This document shows positions 1 through 5,231 of a DNA stretch of 8,045 nucleotides, in pieces (position 1 is the first letter of the stretch; each line of letters begins with the position of its first letter). The position numbers and the translations under genes are program-made. Below the pieces are notes generated by a model. It did not search any database, had not been told where the DNA came from, and worked only from the letters and a program-made list of their open reading frames with translations. This stretch comes from Spongiicolonus versatilis. GTDB taxonomy: Bacteria; Pseudomonadota; Gammaproteobacteria; Arenicellales; Spongiicolonaceae. The stretch is taken from NCBI GenBank assembly GCA_028286165.1, contig JAPYMU010000051.1:1-8045 (forward strand), given 5' to 3'.

Positions 1-3
1 GCC

Positions 4-855
4 TCACCGCACCGGCGCGCCGCCGCTGCTGGACAGCATGCGGTCCAGCGCGCCGGCCGGCAGGATTCGTTTCAGCGCCGCGAAAACATGGGTCGGCACG
101 GTCACGCGGTAGCGGATGCGCGGCGTGGCCGCGCTCAGGGCATGCGCCACCGGGGCAACGACCGACTCCGGCGGCAAACTGAAGCGGCGGCGCTGCATGT
201 TTTTCATGTTGGCGCGCAGCGATTCATAAACGTCGCGGTGCACGCTGTCCCGCGGGCGCAGGTGTTTGTCAAAAGCGCGCAGCGAGTTGATGCCGAAGCG
301 CGTGCTGATCGGCCCCGGCTCCACCAAACTGACAAACACGCCGCTGCCGCGCAACTCCATGCGCATGGTGTCGGTGAGCGCCTCCAGCGCGTATTTGCTG
401 GCGTTGTAGGCGCCGCGCCACGGCAGGCACACGAAGCCGAGCACCGAACTGATTTGCACGATGCGCCCGCCGCCTTTGCGCCGCAGTTCCGGCAGCAGAA
501 GGTTGGTGAGTTCCTGGGTGCCGAACACGTTGGTTTCAAACTGCTCGCGCAGCGCGTCGCGGCTCAAGTCCTCCACCGCGCCGGGCTGGCCGTAGGCGCC
601 GTTGTTGATGAGCGCGTAAAAATTCCCCGCGCTTTGCTCCAGCGCCCACTGCGCGCAGGCGGCGATGGAGCCGCTGTCGTCCAGGTCCAGCCGCTGGCAC
701 GTCAAACCCTCACCGCTGAGTTTTTCCACATCTTGCGGCCGGCGCGCCGTGGCCAGCACCCGGAATCCCCGCCCGCCCAGGTCGCGCGCCAGCGCATAGC
801 CGATGCCGCTGGAGCAGCCGCTGATTAAAACCGCGCGCGGGGGTTGGGCGTTCAT
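4..855 (-). CDS. YbbO-like SDR family NAD(P)-dependent oxidoreductase
   Basis: This is a classical short-chain dehydrogenase/reductase of 283 residues with a Rossmann fold. The cofactor loop is SGCSSGIG (residues 12-19), followed by A37-R38-R39 at the end of strand 2, where Arg usually means NADP(H) preference. NNGAYG lies at 84-89 in place of the usual NNAG, and the catalytic set is N109, S137, Y150 and K154 (YNASK). EPGPISTRF and a C-terminal RYRVTVPTH...LKRILP stretch resemble, from memory, E. coli YbbO, an NADP-dependent aldehyde reductase, so aldehyde/ketone reduction in the cytosol is a reasonable guess; the substrate is unknown. I chose the ATG at 855 because the fold begins a few residues later and it sits just after a good -10 box. 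An in-frame ATG at 918 would add 21 unrelated residues and lie inside the opposite promoter. There is no Shine-Dalgarno sequence. The stop is at the window edge, so downstream partners are unseen. Confidence 0.9.
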   Translation of the reverse strand: MNAQPPRAVLISGCSSGIGYALARDLGGRGFRVLATARRPQDVEKLSGEGLTCQRLDLDDSGSIAACAQWALEQSAGNFYALINNGAYGQPGAVEDLSRDALREQFETNVFGTQELTNLLLPELRRKGGGRIVQISSVLGFVCLPWRGAYNASKYALEALTDTMRMELRGSGVFVSLVEPGPISTRFGINSLRAFDKHLRPRDSVHRDVYESLRANMKNMQRRRFSLPPESVVAPVAHALSAATPRIRYRVTVPTHVFAALKRILPAGALDRMLSSSGGAPVR

Positions 856-863
856 CGCTGGGC

Positions 864-893
864 AGTATAGGAAAAAATCGTGTTGACTGCCAA
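864..893 (-). promoter_or_regulatory. Sigma70-type promoter of the SDR gene
   Basis: On the minus strand, TTGGCA (893-888) and TATACT (869-864) are separated by 18 bases; both boxes match the sigma70 consensus in five of six positions. The predicted transcription start is about 856-858, next to the ATG at 855, so little or no 5' leader is left. The discriminator begins GCCC. The -35 box shares base 888 with the -35 of the opposite promoter. Confidence 0.7.
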
Positions 894-912
894 AAAGAAA
901 CGGTGCTATGGT
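883..912 (+). promoter_or_regulatory. Extended -10 sigma70-type promoter of the crotonase-kinase operon
   Basis: TTGACT (883-888) and TATGGT (907-912) are separated by 18 bases, and a TG at 904-905 gives an extended -10 (TGC then TATGGT). The expected start is near 919-920, leaving a leader of about 20 bases before the ATG at 939. The 11 bases at 883-893 (TTGACTGCCAA) form a near-palindrome that holds the -35 boxes of both directions, so one regulator bound here could affect both genes; that last step is inference. Confidence 0.65.
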
Positions 913-938
913 GCACATCAAAACAGCGGGGTTTTTTT

Positions 939-1745
939 ATGAACGCATTACCCAACGCGCTGCCGGCCGGGCAGGAAGATGGCATTCTGCTGCGCGAAGA
1001 CCATGGCGCCGTCGCCACCCTCACCCTTAACCGTCCGCGCCAGTTCAATGCACTGTCGCGGGCGATGATTGCCGAACTGCAGCGCGAGTTGCACGCCATC
1101 GCCGATGACGACTCGGTGCGGGTGGTGGTTCTGGCCGGCGCCGGCCGGGCGTTTTGCGCCGGCCATGATCTTAAAGAGATGCGCGCCAACGCCGGGCGCG
1201 ACGCGCATGAGGAAACTTTTGACCAGTGCAGCGCGATGATGATGTCGCTGGTGGGCCTGCCGCAGCCGGTGATTGCCAGAGTGCACGGCATCGCCACCGC
1301 CGCCGGCTGCCAACTGGTGGGCATGTGCGACCTGGCGGTGGCGTCGCTTGATGCGCGCTTCGCCGTGTCCGGGGTGAACCTCGGCCTGTTCTGCTCCACC
1401 CCCGGCGTCGCGCTGAGCCGCAATGTCAGCCGCAAGCGCGCCATGGAAATGCTGCTCACCGGCGACTTCATCAGCGCGCAGACCGCAATGGAATACGGCC
1501 TGGTCAACCGCGTCGCCGCACCCGGTGAACTGGACCGGGTGACCGATGAACTGGCCGCCGCCATCGCCGCCAAACCCAGGGACGCGGTGCGCCTCGGCAA
1601 GCAACTGTTCTACCGCCAGGTGGAAAAAACCATGCCCGATGCCTACCACGACGCCGCCCGGGTGATGGCCGGCAACATGATGTGCGGCGACACGCTGGAG
1701 GGAGTGGACGCGTTCATTGAAAAGCGCAAGCCGAACTGGCGGTGA
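939..1745 (+). CDS. Crotonase-superfamily protein, ECHDC3-like (enoyl-CoA hydratase-like)
   Basis: This is a 268-residue crotonase-fold protein of normal family length. The first oxyanion-hole segment is AFCAGHDLKEM (71-81) and the second is TAAGCQLVGMCDLAVA (120-135), followed by FAVSGVNLGLFCSTPG (141-156). These match the ECHDC3-type branch as I remember it. The two glutamates that add water in rat crotonase (E144 and E164) align with Q125 and G145, so classical hydratase activity is doubtful. It probably still binds an acyl-CoA; the reaction is unknown. The start is the ATG at 939; the GTG at 903 overlaps the -10 box. A weak AGCGGGG at 925-931 precedes a run of seven T. The TGA stop overlaps the ATG of the next gene, which implies translational coupling. 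It is transcribed divergently from the SDR, and the pair may act in lipid or aldehyde metabolism (inference). Confidence 0.88.
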   Translation: MNALPNALPAGQEDGILLREDHGAVATLTLNRPRQFNALSRAMIAELQRELHAIADDDSVRVVVLAGAGRAFCAGHDLKEMRANAGRDAHEETFDQCSAMMMSLVGLPQPVIARVHGIATAAGCQLVGMCDLAVASLDARFAVSGVNLGLFCSTPGVALSRNVSRKRAMEMLLTGDFISAQTAMEYGLVNRVAAPGELDRVTDELAAAIAAKPRDAVRLGKQLFYRQVEKTMPDAYHDAARVMAGNMMCGDTLEGVDAFIEKRKPNWR

Positions 1746-2311
1746 TGCCGGTTGTTTATGTCATCGGCGGGCCGAACGGCGCGGGCAAGACGACTCTCGC
1801 ATACCAGTTGCTGCCGGAGTCGCGGTGCCGCCAGTTTGTCAACGCCGATGAAATTGCCGCCGGGCTGTCTCCTTTTGCATATGAAACCACCCGTGTGCAG
1901 GCCGGGCGTTTGATGCTGCGGCGTATACGGGAGTTGGCCTGCAAAGGGGAAAACTTTGCGTTTGAGAGCACGTTGTCTTCGCGGTCACCGGTTAAATTTC
2001 TGCGCGGTCTGCGGGAAAAGAACTACCGAATTCACCTGATCTACATTTATCTGCACTTGGTGGATTTAGCCCTGGCCAGGGTGCGCAACCGGGTGCGTTG
2101 CGGCGGCCACGACATTCCCGCCGGCGACATTCAGCGGCGTTACCACCGCAGCCTGGCGAACTTAAAAAATGACTACCTGCCCCTTGCCGGGCGGTGGACG
2201 GTTTATGATAATTCCGCCGACAATTTGCGCGTGGTCGCCCGTGGCGGCCGTGCCGCAACGGTGGCGACGGTGGTGGAGGACGAGGCGCAATGGCGGCGGA
2301 TAAACCGATAA
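1745..2311 (+). CDS. Zeta-toxin-like P-loop kinase (COG4185-type)
   Basis: This is a 188-residue P-loop NTPase. The Walker A motif is GGPNGAGKTT (8-17), followed by FVNADEIAAGLSPF (31-44), FAFESTLSSR (71-80), an LIYIYL strand (98-103), the Arg-rich RVRNRVRCGGHDIP (112-125) and RRYHRSLANL (131-140), then VYDNS (153-157). This order of motifs is that of stand-alone zeta-toxin-like kinases (COG4185), a sister group of PezT/zeta toxins that phosphorylate UDP-N-acetylglucosamine. Whether this one is toxic or uses that substrate is not shown by sequence. The ATG at 1745 overlaps the crotonase TGA (TGATG); a GTG at 1742 is an alternative start. No separate promoter or clear Shine-Dalgarno is visible, so expression probably depends on the upstream gene. 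The base composition looks more AT-rich than the flanking genes, which would fit later acquisition. It overlaps the next gene by 22 bases. Confidence 0.85.
   Translation: MPVVYVIGGPNGAGKTTLAYQLLPESRCRQFVNADEIAAGLSPFAYETTRVQAGRLMLRRIRELACKGENFAFESTLSSRSPVKFLRGLREKNYRIHLIYIYLHLVDLALARVRNRVRCGGHDIPAGDIQRRYHRSLANLKNDYLPLAGRWTVYDNSADNLRVVARGGRAATVATVVEDEAQWRRINR
2275..2280 (+). promoter_or_regulatory. Strong ribosome binding site inside the kinase gene
   Basis: GGAGGA lies 9 bases before the ATG at 2290, within the last codons of the kinase gene. A second GAGG at 2282-2285 is closer. This supports the 2290 start of the small gene and suggests it can be translated more efficiently than the kinase, which has no comparable site. 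That would fit a protein that must be in excess of its toxin. Confidence 0.6.
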
Positions 2312-2544
2312 AACTTTCCCGGCGCATCACCCTGCCGCCGCATTTGGACAAGAACGATTTCTTTGCGGTGGTGGACCACATCGCCCCGCGCGCGATTGCA
2401 CGGGAAATTTACCGGCACAAAATCGCCGGGCGCGGCATTGTGGTGGAGCGCGACGGCAAGGTGGTGTATCTGAAGCCGGAGGAGATTGAGGTGGACGAAG
2501 CCTTGTTGCGCGATCCGAGCGATTCGGACGGCGCCGGCGACTGA
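2290..2544 (+). CDS. Small acidic-tailed protein, candidate antitoxin of the kinase
   Basis: This is an 84-residue protein with a basic N-terminal part (KPIKLSRRITLP), a central helix-like stretch (APRAIAREIYRHKIAGRG, 32-49), then a short beta hairpin IVVERDGKVVYLKPEEI and a very acidic end rich in Asp and Glu. I recall similar RDGKVV..PEEI endings in small proteins next to zeta-toxin-like kinases, but cannot confirm this here. It overlaps the kinase by 22 bases and has its own strong GGAGGA site, so the two are co-expressed. In most toxin-antitoxin pairs the antitoxin comes first; here the order is reversed. An antitoxin role is inferred from position and size only. No DNA-binding motif can be named with confidence. 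It is the last gene before the terminator. Confidence 0.75.
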   Translation: MAADKPIKLSRRITLPPHLDKNDFFAVVDHIAPRAIAREIYRHKIAGRGIVVERDGKVVYLKPEEIEVDEALLRDPSDSDGAGD

Positions 2545-2557
2545 CCGGCACGCGCGC

Positions 2558-2594
2558 AAAAAAAAGCGGAACAGGCCGGCGCCTGTTCCGCTTT
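2558..2594 (-). terminator. Intrinsic terminator between convergent genes (best for the BCCT gene)
   Basis: A perfect inverted repeat pairs 2563-2575 (AAAGCGGAACAGG) with 2582-2594 (CCTGTTCCGCTTT), with one further C-G pair and a CGGC loop. Eight A at 2558-2565 become a U run directly after the GC-rich stem on the minus strand, 22 bases past the transporter stop codon. Reading plus, the stem is followed only by TTTGGGTTGG, so it is a weaker terminator for the kinase operon. The two convergent operons probably share it. Confidence 0.88.
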
Positions 2595-2615
2595 GGGTTG
2601 GCGGGGACCGCCGGG

Positions 2616-4223
2616 TTATTTCGCTTCCGAAGGATCCTCGTACAGCGACTTCACCACGCCCCAGGTCATGAACATCAGAATGATGCTGACCGGCAGGGCG
2701 GCGGCGATGGAGGCGGTTTGCAGTGCACCGAGGCCGCCGATGAGCAGCAGCACCGCGGCTACCAGGCCTTCACCCATGCCCCACACCACGCGAAAGCGCT
2801 GCGGCGGGTTGTCGTCGCCCATGCTGAGCATGGTGGTGATGACCAGCGTGCCGGAGTCCGATGAGGTGATGAACCAGGTGGCTAGCAGCAGCGTGGCCAG
2901 CGCCGACATGATCCACGACAACGTGCTGATGTCGGTGACAGCGCTGATGGTGCTGTACAGCGCCGACGGCAAATCCCAGTTGCGCACCAGGTCGGCGATG
3001 CCGGCGGTGCCGGGGCCGCCTTCGGCGTACAACTCAAGGTGCAGCGCGTTGCCGCCGAAGATGCACAGCCACAGGAAGGCGATGGTGGTGGGCACGAACA
3101 TGGCGCCGACCATGAACTCGCGGATGGTGCGGCCGCGCGAGATGCGGGCGATGAACATGCCGACAAAGGGCGCCCACGAAATCCACCAGCCCCAGTAGAA
3201 GATGGTCCACCCGCTCTGCCACTGGGCGTCGCCGGGGTCGCCGGCGGTCCAGAAGCCCATGGGCACCGCGTTCCACACGTAGTCGCCGATGGTGGTGACG
3301 AAGAAGCCCATCAGCCACTTGAACGGCCCGCCGAACAGGAAGAACGCCAGCAGGATGATGCTGAGGTAGATGTTCCATTCGGAGATGATGCGGATGCCGC
3401 GCCCGACGCCGGACACCGCCGACAGGGTCGCGGCCACGGAAATGACGCCGATTAAAATAATCTGCGTCAGCAGCCCCTTGTCGATGCCGAACAGCACGTG
3501 CAAACCGGTGGCCATCTGGGTGACGCCCAGTCCGAGGGAGGTGGCGACGCCGAACACCGTGCCGAAAACGGCCAGCAGGTCCACCGCATGGCCGATGCCG
3601 CCGTAGATGCGCTCGCCGATGACCGGGTACAGCGCCGAGCGCAGCGACAACGGCAACTTTTTGCGGAAGCCGAAGTAGGCCAGGCACAGCCCGACAATCA
3701 CATACACCGACCAGGCGTGGAAGCCCCAGTGGAAGTAGGTGACGCGCATGGCGTGCACCGCGCGCTGTTCATTCAGCGCGGTGATGCCGGCGTTGTCGGC
3801 GTGCGGGTTGTTGGGGTAGCCCCACGGCTGCGAGTTGTCGAAATAAAACATGGGCTCGGCGATGGAAAAGAACAGCAGGCCGATGCCGACGCCGGCTGAG
3901 AACAGCATGGCGAACCATGAGAAATAGGAAAACTCCGGGGTTGAAGCATCGGCGCCGAGGCGGATTTTGCCGAACCTGCTGCACATTAAAAACACGCAGA
4001 CAAAAAGCGTGACGCACAGCGCCGATACGTAGTACCAGCTCAGGGTGGCCTCAATCCAGCCGCGCACCGCCGAGTAAATGCCGCTGGCGAAATCCACATT
4101 GAGCGCGGTGAACACGACAAACGCCGCCACCATGCCTTTGGCCGCCAGCCCCATGCCGGGATGCAGTCCGGTCCACAGGCCGCTTTGCGCGACCCGGCCG
4201 GTCATTTTTGTTTCGTTGGACAT
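2616..4223 (-). CDS. BCCT-family glycine betaine/choline/carnitine-type transporter
   Basis: This is a 535-residue inner-membrane carrier with about 12 hydrophobic segments. It has STPEFSYFSWFAMLFSAG followed by GVGIG (111-115) in TM3, FHWGFHAWSVY in TM4, and WTIFYWGWWISWAPFVG then FIARISRGRTIREF in TM8. W166, W171 and Y174 match BetP W189/W194/Y197, and W346, W347 and W350 match W373/W374/W377, so the quaternary-ammonium aromatic cage is complete. T453-S454 in WFITSSDSG fit the BetP Na2 sodium site, so sodium-driven uptake is likely. Both termini are short: only about 15 residues follow the last membrane segment, unlike the long osmosensing tail of BetP, which suggests nutrient uptake more than osmoregulation (inference). 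The exact substrate cannot be read. The ATG at 4223 has AGAGGAA 9 bases upstream. The gene is divergent from the cox-type operon and ends at a strong terminator. Confidence 0.93.
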   Translation of the reverse strand: MSNETKMTGRVAQSGLWTGLHPGMGLAAKGMVAAFVVFTALNVDFASGIYSAVRGWIEATLSWYYVSALCVTLFVCVFLMCSRFGKIRLGADASTPEFSYFSWFAMLFSAGVGIGLLFFSIAEPMFYFDNSQPWGYPNNPHADNAGITALNEQRAVHAMRVTYFHWGFHAWSVYVIVGLCLAYFGFRKKLPLSLRSALYPVIGERIYGGIGHAVDLLAVFGTVFGVATSLGLGVTQMATGLHVLFGIDKGLLTQIILIGVISVAATLSAVSGVGRGIRIISEWNIYLSIILLAFFLFGGPFKWLMGFFVTTIGDYVWNAVPMGFWTAGDPGDAQWQSGWTIFYWGWWISWAPFVGMFIARISRGRTIREFMVGAMFVPTTIAFLWLCIFGGNALHLELYAEGGPGTAGIADLVRNWDLPSALYSTISAVTDISTLSWIMSALATLLLATWFITSSDSGTLVITTMLSMGDDNPPQRFRVVWGMGEGLVAAVLLLIGGLGALQTASIAAALPVSIILMFMTWGVVKSLYEDPSEAK

Positions 4224-4232
4224 TGGTTGTGG

Positions 4233-4239
4233 TTCCTCT
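4233..4239 (-). promoter_or_regulatory. Ribosome binding site of the BCCT gene
   Basis: AGAGGAA on the minus strand, 9 bases before the ATG at 4223, fixes the transporter start. The opposite gene, less than 100 bases away, has no such site. Confidence 0.65.
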
Positions 4240-4265
4240 GTGTTTTATTGGTTTGGATTGGGGGC

Positions 4266-4294
4266 AGTATAGCCCATTTACCGGCGGCGAAAAC
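4266..4294 (-). promoter_or_regulatory. Probable promoter of the BCCT gene
   Basis: TATACT (4271-4266) is a good -10 box, but the best -35 at 17-base spacing is TTTTCG (4294-4289), with only three matches, so an activator may be needed (inference). The predicted start near 4259 gives a leader of about 36 bases with a good ribosome site. The 11 bases CTATACTGCCC (4272-4262) are identical to those at the SDR promoter (870-860). Confidence 0.5.
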
Positions 4295-4310
4295 CGGCGC
4301 GCGCCTGCGC

Positions 4311-4316
4311 TACAAT
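4311..4316 (+). promoter_or_regulatory. -10 box of the cox-type accessory operon
   Basis: TACAAT is followed by six bases (GCCGCT) and then the GTG start at 4323, so transcription should begin on or next to the start codon. No good -35 is seen (4288-4293 reads CGAAAA). It would overlap the equally weak -35 of the opposite transporter promoter. Confidence 0.5.
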
Positions 4317-4322
4317 GCCGCT

Positions 4323-5231
4323 GTGCGCCCGCCTGATTCCATTGACGACACGCTGGGCTTTCTCCAAAGCCGCGCATATGTCGCCGACCGCGGCCTGGCC
4401 ACCGCGCTGTTTTTGTCGCTGTCGCTGTCGCGCCCGCTTTTTCTTGAGGGTGAGGCCGGCGTCGGCAAAACCGAGGTGGCCCGCGTGCTCGCCGCCGGGC
4501 TGGGGCGCGCGTTAATTCGCCTGCAGTGCTACGAAGGGCTGGACGCATCGCACGCCGTTTACGAGTGGAACTACGCGCGCCAGATGCTCGCCCTGCGCCG
4601 CGCCGAAGTGCACGGTGACGGCAAGGGTGGCGGTGACGCCGATTTGTTTTCCGAACAGTTTTTAATTGAGCGCCCGCTGCTGCGCGCGCTGCGGCCGCAT
4701 GAGGCCGGCGCGCCGGTGCTGCTCATTGATGAGTTGGACCGCGCCGATGAGCCGTTTGAGGCCTTTCTGCTGGAAGTGCTGGCTGATTTTCAAATCACCA
4801 TTCCCGAAACCGGCACGGTGCGCGCGCCGGCGCCGCCGCTGGTGGTGATTACCTCCAACCGCACCCGCGAAATTCACGACGCCGTCAAGCGCCGGTGTTT
4901 TTACTGCTGGCTGGACTACCCGTCGGCGGAGCGCGAGATGCAAATTCTGGCGCGCAAAGCGCCCGGCGCGCCGCATGATTTAAGCCGCGCCATCGTCGCT
5001 TTTGTGCAGCAGTTGCGCGGCCGCGATTTGTTCAAGGCGCCCGGCGTCGCCGAGACCATTGACTGGGCGCATGCGCTGGTGCAGTTGGACGCCGTCACCC
5101 TGGCGCCCGATTTGGTGAACGACACCCTTGGCGTGCTGCTGAAATACCAGGACGACATCGCGCGCATGCAGGGCGGCGAGGCCGCGGCGGTGCTTGCCGC
5201 CGTGCAGGCCGAAGTCGCGGCCGCACAATGA
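4323..5231 (+). CDS. coxD: MoxR-family AAA+ ATPase, CoxD-like
   Basis: This is a 302-residue AAA+ ATPase. The Walker A motif is GEAGVGKT (43-50), Walker B is LLIDE (133-137), the sensor-1 Asn is N179 in ITSNRTREIHDAVKRR, and R190/R191 are arginine-finger candidates. RPLFLEGEAGVGKTEVA and LIRLQCYEGLD are typical of CoxD. In Afipia (Oligotropha) carboxidovorans, CoxD is a chaperone-like ATPase needed to build the copper-sulfur-molybdenum cluster of CO dehydrogenase. The order with coxE, xdhC and mocA-like genes supports the same class of job here, although the target could be another xanthine-dehydrogenase-family enzyme. The start is the GTG at 4323: there is no ATG near, homology begins at once, and an upstream in-frame start at 4161 would run through the BCCT gene. 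No Shine-Dalgarno is present, and the GTG falls at the predicted transcription start. The stop overlaps the next ATG by 4 bases. Confidence 0.9.
   Translation: MRPPDSIDDTLGFLQSRAYVADRGLATALFLSLSLSRPLFLEGEAGVGKTEVARVLAAGLGRALIRLQCYEGLDASHAVYEWNYARQMLALRRAEVHGDGKGGGDADLFSEQFLIERPLLRALRPHEAGAPVLLIDELDRADEPFEAFLLEVLADFQITIPETGTVRAPAPPLVVITSNRTREIHDAVKRRCFYCWLDYPSAEREMQILARKAPGAPHDLSRAIVAFVQQLRGRDLFKAPGVAETIDWAHALVQLDAVTLAPDLVNDTLGVLLKYQDDIARMQGGEAAAVLAAVQAEVAAAQ

Noticed and set aside
88..828. A 246-codon plus-strand frame opposite the SDR
   Set aside because: His/Arg/Ala-rich shadow of the SDR codons with no motif or ribosome site.
856..918. Longer SDR form starting at ATG 918
   Set aside because: The added 21 residues lie upstream of the SDR fold, would be encoded across the opposite promoter, and have no ribosome site.
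710..1600. A 296-codon minus-strand frame opposite the crotonase and running into the SDR
   Set aside because: Low-complexity Ser/Arg/Ala shadow frame crossing the divergent promoters; both strands here are explained by real genes.
2593..3198. A 201-codon plus-strand frame downstream of the small acidic protein, opposite the BCCT gene
   Set aside because: Starts just after the terminator hairpin, is antisense to a clear transporter, and is rich in Met/Ser/Pro with no fold signature.
4161..4322. Longer CoxD-like form starting inside the BCCT gene
   Set aside because: It would overlap the opposite gene and both promoters; recognisable CoxD homology begins after GTG 4323.
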